A stretch of 64,000 nt of DNA, from positions 165,700 through 229,699 of the forward strand of contig JAGAVJ010000003.1 of NCBI GenBank assembly GCA_017942005.1, given 5' to 3'. The notes below the pieces were generated by a model. The model saw only the letters and a list, made by a program, of their open reading frames with translations, was not told where the DNA came from and searched no databases. The translations under genes and the position numbers were made by a program. Positions 33,813 to 42,229 of the stretch are shown here, piece by piece; position 1 is the stretch's first letter, and each line of letters starts with the position of its first letter. The stretch is from Clostridia bacterium (GTDB lineage: Bacteria > Bacillota > Clostridia > Oscillospirales > CAG-272).

Positions 33813-34985
33813 ATGTATATTTTAGCAATCGAATCCTCCTGCGACGAAACGTCTGCCGCGGTGGTGGAGATGTATCATCCGCTTGCAGAAGCACAGGCGG
33901 GCGTTTTTACGCAGACTCCCGCTGCAAAAGACTCCCTTTTGCAAGGCTGCTCCGGGCAGAAGCCTGTTTGCCGGATTCTCTCCAACCGCATCGCATCGCA
34001 GATTCCGCTGCATACGATATACGGCGGTGTCGTGCCGGAAATTGCAAGCCGCGCTCATACGGAGGCAATCTCGACTTTGACCTATGAAGCGCTGGAGGAA
34101 GCCGGACTGCGGCTATCTGACATCGGCGCCATTGGTGTGACGGCGTATCCCGGTCTGATCGGCGCGCTGCTGGTCGGCGTAAACTTTGCAAAGTCGCTTG
34201 CATTTGCAAACCATATTCCGCTGATACCGGTATGCCATGTATACGGTCATGTCGCGGCAAACTACTTTACACACCCTGATTTGAAGCCGCCGTTTCTTGC
34301 ACTGGTTGCGTCCGGCGGACACACCTCTATCCTTTATGCAAAGCGCTTTTGGGCGTTTGAAACCATTGGCAGAACCAGAGACGACGCAATCGGCGAAGCC
34401 TTTGACAAGGTGGCGCGCGTGATGGGCATCCCATATCCGGGCGGTGCGGAAATGGACCGCCTCGCCTATGAAGGAAATCCTGCCGCGCTGAAGCTGCCGT
34501 CCGCTGCCATTGCGGACGATACGCTGGACTTTTCCTTTTCCGGTCTGAAAACGGCGGTCATCAATCACCTGAATACCCTTTCCCAAAAGGGGCTGTCCTA
34601 TTCCCGCGCTGACATTGCCGCCTCCTTTTCTGCGGCTGTGGTGTCGTCGGTGGAAAAGAAGCTGGATGCTGCGCTGCACCGCATTCCCTCTTTTACAGCA
34701 GAACCTGCAGCAGCAGAACCTGCTGTTGCAGAGGTAACTGCTGACACGGGTATAGAAGCAGAAAACCTGCGTCTTGTTTTGGCGGGCGGCGTTGCGGCAA
34801 ATTCCCACCTGCGTACCGCACTGGAACAGTACTGCCACGCGCACCCGCATGTGTCGCTTTATCTGCCAGAGAAAAAGCTGTGCGGTGACAACGGCGCCAT
34901 GATCGGCGCACAGGCATATTTTGAATATTTACACGGTGTACGCGGCGATACCACACTCAATGCGCGGGCGACAATGGATACCTGA
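33813..34985 (+). CDS. tsaD: tRNA N6-threonylcarbamoyladenosine transferase subunit TsaD
   Basis: 390 residues, about 45 longer than usual. Transfers threonylcarbamoyl to A37 of ANN-decoding tRNAs. Seen: AIESSCDETSAAV, the metal site HVYGHVAANY (most relatives have HMEGH or HVEGH), VASGGHTS, GEAFDKVAR, FSFSGLKTAV, LAGGVAANSHLR and CGDNGAMIG. The extra length lies in two insertions: residues about 25-50 (AEAQAGVFTQTPAAKDS) and an Ala/Glu-rich stretch near 290-310 (AEPAAAEPAVAE) that looks like simple-sequence expansion. TsaB and TsaE are not in the window. Confidence 0.95.
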   Translation: MYILAIESSCDETSAAVVEMYHPLAEAQAGVFTQTPAAKDSLLQGCSGQKPVCRILSNRIASQIPLHTIYGGVVPEIASRAHTEAISTLTYEALEEAGLRLSDIGAIGVTAYPGLIGALLVGVNFAKSLAFANHIPLIPVCHVYGHVAANYFTHPDLKPPFLALVASGGHTSILYAKRFWAFETIGRTRDDAIGEAFDKVARVMGIPYPGGAEMDRLAYEGNPAALKLPSAAIADDTLDFSFSGLKTAVINHLNTLSQKGLSYSRADIAASFSAAVVSSVEKKLDAALHRIPSFTAEPAAAEPAVAEVTADTGIEAENLRLVLAGGVAANSHLRTALEQYCHAHPHVSLYLPEKKLCGDNGAMIGAQAYFEYLHGVRGDTTLNARATMDT

Positions 34986-35058
34986 ATTGTACCTGCACGT
35001 GCCGGCGCACATGACGCAAAACTTCCTTTTGTAAAAGAAACACTGCTTTTTTAAGCGT

Positions 35059-35202
35059 TTTTCCACAGGTGTTGAAAATCATGTTGAAAACATTTCCCGC
35101 TTGTGGATAAATCCGGAAAAATCCCCCGGCTGTGCGGTTTTTTGACAGGAAAGGTCTGTGGAAAAACCTGTTGATGATGTGGAAAACCGTATGTTATACA
35201 CA
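35059..35202. promoter_or_regulatory. Cluster of five DnaA box-like 9-mers
   Basis: Within 144 bp: TTTTCCACA (35059-35067, plus), a perfect TTATCCACA (35110-35102, minus), TTTTCCACA on the minus strand at 35165-35157 and 35186-35178, and TTATACACA (35194-35202, plus). The bacterial consensus is TTATCCACA; four of five sites differ at one base. The 374-bp gap between tsaD and the isocitrate dehydrogenase gene holds no gene. Replication genes (dnaD, dnaC-like) lie 2-4 kb downstream. It could be a DnaA titration or regulatory site. Confidence 0.6.
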
Positions 35203-35359
35203 TGTCGTTTTTTTAAATTGCAAAATTTTTTGCACATGGCGGAGCCTTGTGACAGCGAGAACCAACCACTGTGTGCGGTATCCCAATGTCGGGACAAACC
35301 CCAATAAAAAATCATATCCATCCATAAACCGAATCATAGAATCATAGGAGAACAAAAAC

Positions 35360-36529
35360 ATGAACAGAAATTATGAAGAAAATATCCGTGCTGCCGTCGA
35401 AAAATTTGAAGCAATGCTGCGCGGTCAGCTGGAACGAAACGAAAAAATCTGCGCATCCAAGGATTTTATTGATTATGCCGCACTTGACAAAATCATCATC
35501 GGTGTGTGCGGCGGCGACGGCATTGGTCCGCGTATTACCGCATCTGCACGCCGCGTGCTGGAATTCCTGCTTGCCGACGAGGTCAAGGCGGGAAAAGTCG
35601 AGTTCCGTGACATTGAAGGTCTGACCATCGAAAATCGTGCTGCACACAATCAGGCAATTCCGGACGATGTCATGGAGGAGCTGTACAAGTGCCATGTCAT
35701 TTTAAAGGGTCCGACAACGACGCCGCGCGCAGGCGATCCCTGGCCGAACATTGAATCTGCAAATGTCATGATGCGCAAAAAGCTTGATTTGTTTGCCAAC
35801 GTCCGCCCGGTCAAGGTTCCGGAAAAGAACATCGACTGGACATTCTTCCGTGAAAATACCGAAGGCTCCTATGCGGTCGGCTCTCAGGGCGTAAACGTCA
35901 CAGACGAGGTCGCATGCGACTTCTGCATTACGACAACCGAGGGAACCGAGCGAATTGCACGTCTGGCATATGAATTTGCCCGCAAAAACAAGAAGGATCA
36001 CGTTTCTATCGTCACAAAGGCAAACATCATCAAGACAACCGACGGCAAGTTTTTGCGTATCTGCGAAGAAATGGCAAAGGAATATCCCGAAATTCGCACC
36101 ACCGAATGGTTCATCGACATCATGACCGCAAAGCTTGTGGATGAAAAGCGCCGTACCGATTTCAAGGTCTTTGTTCTTCCAAACCTCTACGGCGACATCA
36201 TCACCGATGAAGCTGCGGAATTCCAGGGCGGCGTCGGAACAGCAGGCTCTGCAAACATCGGTAAAAAGTATGCAATGTTTGAAGCCATCCACGGCTCGGC
36301 GCCCCGTATGGTTGCAGAAGGACGCGACATCTATGCCGATCCCTGCTCTATGCTCCGTGCTTCCATTCTCCTGCTTTCCCACATTGGCTATCAGGACAAG
36401 GCAGACGCGCTGGAACGTGCGCTGGACTTCTGCATGTTTGAGGATGCAAAATACAAGATGACCGGACGTGACACCGGTGCAACCTGTGATCAGTTCACAG
36501 AATATGTCATGGAAAATATCAAGCTTTGA
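35360..36529 (+). CDS. Isocitrate/isopropylmalate dehydrogenase family enzyme
   Basis: 389 residues. Family features: IIIGVCGGDGIGPRI, HVILKGPTTTPRAG, NVRPVKVPEKNIDWTFFRENTEGSYAVGSQG, IVTKANIIKTTDG, LPNLYGDIITDEAAEFQGGVGTAGSANIG and AMFEAIHGSAPRMV. The ENTEG segment and GSAP ending fit NADP or NAD isocitrate dehydrogenase better than LeuB, and no leucine genes are near. Oxidative decarboxylation of isocitrate to 2-oxoglutarate is the likely reaction. AGGAG is 9 nt before the ATG. A perfect hairpin overlaps its stop. Confidence 0.85.
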   Translation: MNRNYEENIRAAVEKFEAMLRGQLERNEKICASKDFIDYAALDKIIIGVCGGDGIGPRITASARRVLEFLLADEVKAGKVEFRDIEGLTIENRAAHNQAIPDDVMEELYKCHVILKGPTTTPRAGDPWPNIESANVMMRKKLDLFANVRPVKVPEKNIDWTFFRENTEGSYAVGSQGVNVTDEVACDFCITTTEGTERIARLAYEFARKNKKDHVSIVTKANIIKTTDGKFLRICEEMAKEYPEIRTTEWFIDIMTAKLVDEKRRTDFKVFVLPNLYGDIITDEAAEFQGGVGTAGSANIGKKYAMFEAIHGSAPRMVAEGRDIYADPCSMLRASILLLSHIGYQDKADALERALDFCMFEDAKYKMTGRDTGATCDQFTEYVMENIKL

Positions 36530-36546
36530 TTTCCAGGAAATCAAAG
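36524..36546 (+). terminator. Inverted repeat over the dehydrogenase stop codon
   Basis: CTTTGATTTCC (36524-36534) and GGAAATCAAAG (36536-36546) are perfect complements; the stop TGA is inside the left arm. A T-rich stretch (CTTCTTTTA) follows after a few bases. It may attenuate read-through into rex. Confidence 0.45.
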
Positions 36547-36588
36547 AAATACTTCTTTTACCAAACATGAAATTTGAGGTACGATAAA

Positions 36589-37497
36589 GTGACAGAAACC
36601 GAATTCCAAAAAAACGCCGACTCCGGAAAACAGACGCAGAAGTCACCTTCTGCGCCGTTGTCCCGGTCGGATGCTGCCGCAGAAAAACGCACCGTCGGCA
36701 GTTATGAGGTCGTCACAGAAATAACAGGTCGTGTTCCGGATGCTGCCAAAGCTGCGGCAAAGGGACAGAGCTGCGACGGAGACGGATATCGTGGGCGGGA
36801 GCGGGAAGCCATGGTTTCCGCTTCTTCTCACAGCGGTTCCGTTTGTAAGCGTGATTATTCTACGGTTTCCCCAGCGGTTGTAAAGCGTCTTCCACGGTAT
36901 TTCCGGTATTTGCGTGAGCTTCTGCGCCGTGATATCCTGCGCATTTCCTCAGGAGAGCTGTCTGAAATGATGAATGTCACCGCATCCCAGATCCGGCAGG
37001 ATCTGAATTGCTTCGGCGGATTCGGTCAGCAGGGGTATGGATACAATGTCAAGTATTTATACAGCAAGATCAGCGACATTTTAGGCGTGTCTGCACGCTT
37101 TACCGCGGTCATCATCGGTGCGGGAAACTTAGGCCGTGCGATTACAGGCTCAAATATGTTTGAGCATCGGTCGATGCAGCTGGTCGGTATTTTCGATGTT
37201 TCCAAAGCGATCATCGGTCAGGACATCGGCGGCTATACCGTTCTTGACATGAGGGGGTTGCCGCAGTTTGCGTTGGAATGCCCGATTGACATTGCCATTC
37301 TGACCGTTCCCAAGGAAGCTGCGCAGGAAACGGCGGAGGCGATTGCCACAATCGGTGTACGCGGCATCTGGAATTTCACAAGCACCGAAATCGATATGAA
37401 GCGTTACAACATCATGGTCGAGAATGTGCATATGGGCGATTCTCTGATGCGATTGATGTATGAAATCAACAACAACGAGCAGCTGGGTGAATCCTGA
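36589..37497 (+). CDS. rex: Redox-sensing transcriptional repressor Rex, long N-terminus
   Basis: 302 residues. Rex binds DNA according to the NADH/NAD+ ratio. The winged helix (VVKRLPRYFRYLRELLRRDI, then SELSEMMNVTASQIRQDLNCFGGFGQQGYGY) and the Rossmann domain (IIGAGNLGRAI, IGVRGIWNF, VENVHMGDSL) are complete. Typical Rex is about 210 residues; here about 85 low-complexity residues precede it. I chose the GTG at 36589 because GAGGT lies 8 nt upstream; a later ATG (36811, MVSASSH) gives a normal-sized protein but has a poor site. Its stop is one base before the dnaD-type start. Confidence 0.93.
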   Translation: MTETEFQKNADSGKQTQKSPSAPLSRSDAAAEKRTVGSYEVVTEITGRVPDAAKAAAKGQSCDGDGYRGREREAMVSASSHSGSVCKRDYSTVSPAVVKRLPRYFRYLRELLRRDILRISSGELSEMMNVTASQIRQDLNCFGGFGQQGYGYNVKYLYSKISDILGVSARFTAVIIGAGNLGRAITGSNMFEHRSMQLVGIFDVSKAIIGQDIGGYTVLDMRGLPQFALECPIDIAILTVPKEAAQETAEAIATIGVRGIWNFTSTEIDMKRYNIMVENVHMGDSLMRLMYEINNNEQLGES

Positions 37498-37498
37498 T

Positions 37499-38659
37499 AT
37501 GAAGCTGAATCTGAAGTACGGTTACGGCGTCATCAGCATTCCGGCAGCAGTATATCCCGATTTGATGCCGCCGGATATCAGCTATCTTTATGTGCTGCTT
37601 GCCGTATGCAAAAATCCGGCGCTTTTGCAGAGCAGCGATACGATGATTCATGCTGTGGCATCAGAATGCCATCTGCCGGAGCAGCTGGTCGGAAATGCGG
37701 TTGCGTATTGGCTGGATACCGGAATCTTTGAAAAAGAACCGGATGCCGCTGCTGACACGAATACCATTATCGGGAATTCTGCTTCTGCTATGGAAGATGT
37801 ACAAACCATGGCGGCATGTGAGGAGCAAACAACGCCGCAGGATGCAGGACATTCCACAGCGGAACACACAGCAGAGAATGCGGAACCGGCAGGAAAGCAC
37901 GGATACGCAGCGCTGCCGCACTACAGTGAAGCAGAGCTTGCAGAAATCATTTCCGAAACAAACGGTCTGCATCAAACCCTTGATGAGTGCGCGCGCATTG
38001 CAGGAAAAATGCTGTCTTTAAGTGAAAGAGAACAGCTTACCGCACTGTATACTTCCTACGGCATGGACGGGGCATACCTGTTGATGGTGCTGACATACTG
38101 CAAAACCACGCTGCAAAAGAACTCCGTTGCCTATGCGGTACGGACGGCGCTTGGTTTTTATGATGAAGGTATCCGTACCGAGGAAGAACTGGAAGCGCAT
38201 ATTGCCGCAAAGGAACGCAGCCATAAAATGGAATATCGGATCAGAAATCTGTTCGGCATCGGCGAGCGTGCGTTTACCAAAGCGGAAAAGCAGTACATCT
38301 TTGACTGGACCGTCACATGGAACATGTCGTTTGAGATGATCTCCTGCGCATACGAAATGACCATTGAAGCGATTGGAAAGCCGCGGCTGAACTATGTCAA
38401 TAAAATGCTGCAGCGCTGGCATGAAGCGGGTTTGAATACACTGGAAGCAGTGCGGGCAGATGCAGCGGAGTTCCGCGCAAAGCATCCCCCAAAGGAGTAT
38501 GCAGCGCAGGGCGGTGCTTCACTGCCGCATGCAGAAAATGGGAAGAGCGGTACGGCACAGACAAAATCCGGCAGCGCACCGAGTGCAAGCTATGATATTG
38601 ATGAATTTTTGGAGCTGGCAATGAAGCGCAGCTTTGACGGTGACGACACAAAGCCGTAA
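37499..38659 (+). CDS. DnaD-like replication initiation protein
   Basis: 386 residues. Resembles Firmicutes DnaD/DnaB primosome proteins that remodel the origin and help load the helicase. The N-terminal winged-helix part (KYGYGVISIPAAVYPDLMPPDISYLYVLLA), a low-complexity Glu/Ala/Thr linker (about 85-135), the DnaD C-terminal domain repeat (LSEREQLTALYTSYGMDGAYLLMVLTYC, AYAVRTALGFYDEGI) and a second copy (AFTKAEKQYIFDWTVTWNMSFEMISCAYEMTIEAIGKPRLNYVNKML, with the YxxxI-like ending) are present. The ATG at 37499 begins one base after the rex stop. The dnaC-like loader follows. Confidence 0.85.
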   Translation: MKLNLKYGYGVISIPAAVYPDLMPPDISYLYVLLAVCKNPALLQSSDTMIHAVASECHLPEQLVGNAVAYWLDTGIFEKEPDAAADTNTIIGNSASAMEDVQTMAACEEQTTPQDAGHSTAEHTAENAEPAGKHGYAALPHYSEAELAEIISETNGLHQTLDECARIAGKMLSLSEREQLTALYTSYGMDGAYLLMVLTYCKTTLQKNSVAYAVRTALGFYDEGIRTEEELEAHIAAKERSHKMEYRIRNLFGIGERAFTKAEKQYIFDWTVTWNMSFEMISCAYEMTIEAIGKPRLNYVNKMLQRWHEAGLNTLEAVRADAAEFRAKHPPKEYAAQGGASLPHAENGKSGTAQTKSGSAPSASYDIDEFLELAMKRSFDGDDTKP

Positions 38660-38718
38660 TATGACTGTCATATTATGACGTGTCGTAGCACGATACGTCG
38701 TAATACGACACGTCATAA
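38658..38718. repeat. Two consecutive palindromes between dnaD- and dnaC-like genes
   Basis: AATATGAC-T-GTCATATT (38658-38674) covers the dnaD-like stop; next to it a 15-bp stem TTATGACGTGTCGTA (38673-38687) with TACGACACGTCATAA (38704-38718) encloses a loop that is itself nearly palindromic (ACGATACGTCGT). No T-run follows. The GACGACACA core also occurs at 38642 in the gene end. A protein-binding site or mRNA structure coupling the two replication genes is possible. Confidence 0.7.
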
Positions 38719-38770
38719 AATTTACAGCGTACTTTATATCGTTATTTCGCAAAGGGAAGGAGGGAGCGTC

Positions 38771-39751
38771 TTGTTCAACAAAGAAAATTACCGCCGCATC
38801 AAACGGGAATTTACCAATAAACATCTGGAAGCGGGCGCACGGCAGCAAAAGCGGATGCAGGAAGCGGAAGCTGCAATTCCGGAGCTGCGGGAGGTGGATC
38901 GTGCGCTCTCGGAAACCGGAATGCGTATTTTCCGTGCGGCACTCGGCGGAAAAGAGGGATTGGAAGCACGGATTGCCGCCCTGGAACGGGACAACCGCGA
39001 TTTATTGGAAGCGCGCGGCGACATCCTTGAGCGAAGCGGTTATCCGCGGGATTATCTGAATCTGCAATACGAATGTCAGGCTTGCCGTGATACCGGTTTT
39101 TGTGATGACGGAACGCGCCTGTGCAGCTGCATGCGCCGTGCGCTGGTACTTGCCGGATATGAGTCCTCCGGCATCGGCGCGCTGCTGAAGACACAGACCT
39201 TCGAGAATTTTTCTCTCAATTACTACACAAACCCCGCAGACCGTGCCGTCATGGAAAACAATTTGGAAACGGTCAAGCGGTATGCCGCACAGTTCAGCAC
39301 GGACAAGCCGAACAACCTGTTGTTTTTCGGACAGACGGGACTTGGAAAGACACATCTTTCTACGGCGGCGGCAAAGGAAATCATCGACCGCGGCTTTGAT
39401 GTGGTGTACGAGACAGCGCAAAACATCTTTGAAGATTTTGAGGATGAACGCTTTAACCGCTCCTATAACTCCGGCACGGAAGGCAAAAAAACAGATCGCT
39501 ATTTTGACTGCGAGCTTTTGATTATGGATGACCTCGGCGCTGAGCTTTCCAATCAGTTTACGGTATCGTGCTTATATAATCTGATCAACAGCCGCATGAA
39601 CGCAGGGAAGTCGTGCATCATCAGCACCAACCTGACGCATCAGGAGATGGAGCGGCGATACACGCAGCGCGTGCTGTCCAGACTGCTTGGGAATTATATC
39701 AATATGCGCTTCTGCGGCACGGATATCCGCATGATGAAAATCCGCGGATAA
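38771..39751 (+). CDS. DnaC/DnaI-like helicase loader ATPase
   Basis: 326 residues from a TTG (38771) after GGAAGGAGGG; the open frame extends upstream through the palindromes but without a ribosome site. N-terminal coiled helices, then a cysteine cluster likely to bind zinc (CQACRDTGFCDDGTRLCSC, about 103-121), and the AAA+ domain: Walker A FFGQTGLGKTHLS, Walker B LLIMDDLGAE, sensor 1 (IISTNLTH) and the arginine finger region (RVLSRLLGNY). It loads the replicative helicase, working with the DnaD-like protein encoded upstream. Confidence 0.9.
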   Translation: MFNKENYRRIKREFTNKHLEAGARQQKRMQEAEAAIPELREVDRALSETGMRIFRAALGGKEGLEARIAALERDNRDLLEARGDILERSGYPRDYLNLQYECQACRDTGFCDDGTRLCSCMRRALVLAGYESSGIGALLKTQTFENFSLNYYTNPADRAVMENNLETVKRYAAQFSTDKPNNLLFFGQTGLGKTHLSTAAAKEIIDRGFDVVYETAQNIFEDFEDERFNRSYNSGTEGKKTDRYFDCELLIMDDLGAELSNQFTVSCLYNLINSRMNAGKSCIISTNLTHQEMERRYTQRVLSRLLGNYINMRFCGTDIRMMKIRG

Positions 39752-39837
39752 ATCCACTGTTTCGGAGAAAACAGAACATAAACTTTGTGCCTTGAGGCAG
39801 GCACAGAATACAATAAAAGGCAAACTTTCTCATTAAG

Positions 39838-39895
39838 AAAGGAGATTCCTTTTACAGGCGTAGCTTTTACGATTGTAAAGGGAAATACTATCAAT
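39838..39895 (+). promoter_or_regulatory. Hairpin between SD and start codon, hisS
   Basis: AAAGGAG (39838-39844) is followed by CCTTTTACA (39848-39856) that can pair with TGTAAAGG (39874-39881), allowing one bulged T; an alternative CTTTTAC/GTAAAG pairing uses 39864-39880. ATG 39896 follows 14 nt later after ATACTATCAAT, a degenerate form of the ATGGTCATAATT motif. Effective spacing (about 17 nt) is longer than in the other examples. Confidence 0.5.
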
Positions 39896-41161
39896 ATGGC
39901 AACCAATATTCAAAAGCCGCGGGGAACGATGGACATTCTGCCCGAAAAGGTCGCGGCATGGCAATACATTGAAAAAACTGCAAGAGAAATCTCTGCAAAA
40001 TACGGGTTCGGTGAAATTCGGTTTCCCACCTTTGAAAATATCGATTTGTTCCAGCGCGGCGTCGGCGATACCACGGACGTTGTGCAGAAGGAAATGTACG
40101 CCTTAGAGCAGAAGGGCAATGGAGAAGCGCGGTATGCACTGCGTCCGGAGGGGACGGCATGTATTGTCCGTTCTCTAATTGAAAATGGCAAATGCTCTGA
40201 CGCTATGCCGCAGAAGTTCTGCTATATCATCAACTGTTTCCGCTACGAAAAGCCGCAGGCAGGACGCTTCCGCGAATTCTTCCAGTACGGCGTAGAAATG
40301 TTCGGCGCAGATTCTCCGCTTGCGGATGCAAACGTCATTGCACTGGCGCATGAGGTCATCTCCACACTCGGCATCAAGGGCGTCAATCTGCATATCAACT
40401 CCATTGGCTGCAAAGAATGCCGTCCGAAGTATCATGCCGCACTCAAGGAGTATTTCTATGCGCACAGGGACGCGCTATGCGATACCTGCCGGGAACGCCT
40501 GGAAAAGAACCCCCTGCGTATTCTGGACTGCAAGTCTCCCATCTGCGCAAAAATTGCAGATGGCGCACCGAAAACGATTGATCACCTGTGCGAGGGGTGC
40601 GCGACCCACATGGAGACTTTGACAAAAGCACTTGATACGCTGTCTGTGCCATATGTTGTCGACCCGCGTGTGGTCAGAGGACTGGACTACTATACAAAGA
40701 CTGTGTTTGAGTTTATCGCACCGATTACGGGCGCTGCGCAGTCCACCATCTGCGGCGGCGGACGGTATGACGGTCTGGTCAAGGAGCTGGGCGGCCCCGC
40801 ACTGTCCGGAATCGGCTTTGCCGCAGGTATCAACCGTTTGATCGATGCGATGGAAAAATCCGGCGTGAATATTGAGAACACCGCGCACCCACTTCTGTAC
40901 ATCGCTTCCATGGGAGATGCGGCGGCATTGAAGGCGTTTGAAATTGTCACACGTGTTCGGGCAAAAGGTGCATGGGCAGAATCCGATATCGTCGGCAGAA
41001 GCCTGAAGGCACAGATGAAGTACGCCGATAAAATCGGCGCACGCTATACGCTGATTCTCGGTGACAATGAGCTTGCAGCCGGCGCGGCACAGCTGAAAAA
41101 CATGGAAACAGGGGAACAGACAGCTGTAGACCTTGATACCTTTACCATTGAAGCTGAATAA
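39896..41161 (+). CDS. hisS: Histidyl-tRNA synthetase
   Basis: 421 residues from ATG 39896 (MATNIQKPRGTMDILPE), the normal HisS start; the frame is open further upstream by chance. Class II synthetase motifs: motif 1 region GFGEIRFPTFENIDLFQRG, motif 2 FRYEKPQAGRFREFFQYGVE, histidine-binding LDYYTKTVFE and motif 3 GGGRYDGLVKELGG...GFAAGINRL, followed by the anticodon-binding domain (residues about 325-421). A cysteine-rich insertion (CKECRPKYH, CDTCRERLEKNP, CKSPIC, CEGC) suggests zinc binding. A strong hairpin follows. Confidence 0.95.
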   Translation: MATNIQKPRGTMDILPEKVAAWQYIEKTAREISAKYGFGEIRFPTFENIDLFQRGVGDTTDVVQKEMYALEQKGNGEARYALRPEGTACIVRSLIENGKCSDAMPQKFCYIINCFRYEKPQAGRFREFFQYGVEMFGADSPLADANVIALAHEVISTLGIKGVNLHINSIGCKECRPKYHAALKEYFYAHRDALCDTCRERLEKNPLRILDCKSPICAKIADGAPKTIDHLCEGCATHMETLTKALDTLSVPYVVDPRVVRGLDYYTKTVFEFIAPITGAAQSTICGGGRYDGLVKELGGPALSGIGFAAGINRLIDAMEKSGVNIENTAHPLLYIASMGDAAALKAFEIVTRVRAKGAWAESDIVGRSLKAQMKYADKIGARYTLILGDNELAAGAAQLKNMETGEQTAVDLDTFTIEAE

Positions 41162-41170
41162 GAAGACTAT

Positions 41171-41203
41171 GAGGAGGTGCTTTTTGAAAAAAAGCACCTC
41201 CTC
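41171..41203 (+). terminator. Terminator hairpin of hisS (repeat family)
   Basis: GAGGAGGTGCTTTTT (41171-41185) pairs with AAAAAGCACCTCCTC (41189-41203), 9 bp after the hisS stop. The same stem recurs at 46874-46905. A weaker second arm (GAAAAGAGGTACAGGGAAA, 41279-41340) before the convergent HAD gene completes an inverted-pair element like that at 21566. Confidence 0.75.
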
Positions 41204-41396
41204 AAACTCCTCCGCAAAAACTTTTAACGAATAAAAAAACACGGATTTTTGTTCGTTTACCCAGTCTAACATTTTTTGAAAAGAGGTACAGGGAAATGGG
41301 AAAATCCTTTTTTACAGAAACAGTTTTCCATGAAATTCATCGAACTCCTTTTTTGTTTTGGCAAGGATCGTTGTTCTTAATCAGAATCTCTCATTT

Positions 41397-42083
41397 TCAT
41401 ACTGTTTCTGCAAAATCAATTAACTGTTTTAAATTTTGGATCGTCCATCTGTTATTTTCAGAGTTTCCTGTACGGTCGATTAGAAAGGAAGTAAAGCCCA
41501 AATCTCTTGCGCCGTCTGCTTCCGGCTGATAGTCGTCAACATATAAGCTCTCTTCGGCAGAAACATTCTGCGCGTTCAGGGCGGCATTGAAAATAATCGG
41601 GCTGGGCTTTCCGGCACCTACCAGAGAGCTGGCAGTAAAGGAGGTAAAATATTTTGCAATACCCAACTGTTGCAGCGTGTATTCGAGTGATGGGGACGTA
41701 TCGCTGATGACACCCATTTTGTATCCGTGGCTGTAAAAATACTCCAAAACCTCTGTCGTCTCGGGGAATAAAACGCGGTCACCATTGCACCACAACGCAT
41801 CAAATAGCATCTCTGCCCGCTCGTTGATCTTCTCCTCAATTCCTTCACCGATAAGCAAATAGCGATAGTACCTTTTGAAAAATGCTCTTTCATCATCCAG
41901 CGTTTGATACCACGGCGTTTTCCCTTCACTTGCAAGTCCGAAAAGAAGCATCATTTTTTCGTAAGGCAAGTCAAACGGTTTACCGCTCCATTGGCTGATG
42001 GTTTGATCTCGCCACGCTTCCTTTTCTTTATTAAAATAGGTAAGCGTGCCGTCACGGTCAAAAAAGATCGCCTTATACCGCAT
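41397..42083 (-). CDS. HAD family hydrolase
   Basis: 228 residues. Haloacid dehalogenase superfamily phosphatase: nucleophile motif FFDRDGTL (Asp9, Asp11), Ser in motif II (VISDTS), Lys in GAGKPSP (motif III) and YVDDYQPEADGARDLG (motif IV, acidic pair). Helical cap between residues 20 and 100. The substrate is unknown. The ATG is at 42083; CGGAGG precedes it by 6 nt. Convergent with hisS. Confidence 0.88.
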   Translation of the reverse strand: MRYKAIFFDRDGTLTYFNKEKEAWRDQTISQWSGKPFDLPYEKMMLLFGLASEGKTPWYQTLDDERAFFKRYYRYLLIGEGIEEKINERAEMLFDALWCNGDRVLFPETTEVLEYFYSHGYKMGVISDTSPSLEYTLQQLGIAKYFTSFTASSLVGAGKPSPIIFNAALNAQNVSAEESLYVDDYQPEADGARDLGFTSFLIDRTGNSENNRWTIQNLKQLIDFAETV

Positions 42084-42229
42084 CTGATAACCTCCGTTTT
42101 AAATATTCTCCCTTTTCGGAATTGTGTGCCCATTGAAAATGAGCTTATAAATATACATTGCATTCAGCAGACATATATTTTATAATCAAGTATATAAATC
42201 GTAAGTTGTGTAAATGATGGAGGTACCTG

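Noticed and set aside
35059..35202. Chromosome origin oriC
   Set aside because: DnaA-like boxes are present but there is no dnaA, dnaN or AT-rich unwinding element beside them, and rpmH is 28 kb away.
39785..39895. Longer hisS beginning upstream of 39896
   Set aside because: The frame is open, but HisS proteins start at the MATNIQKPRG segment and the ribosome binding site lies inside the extra part.
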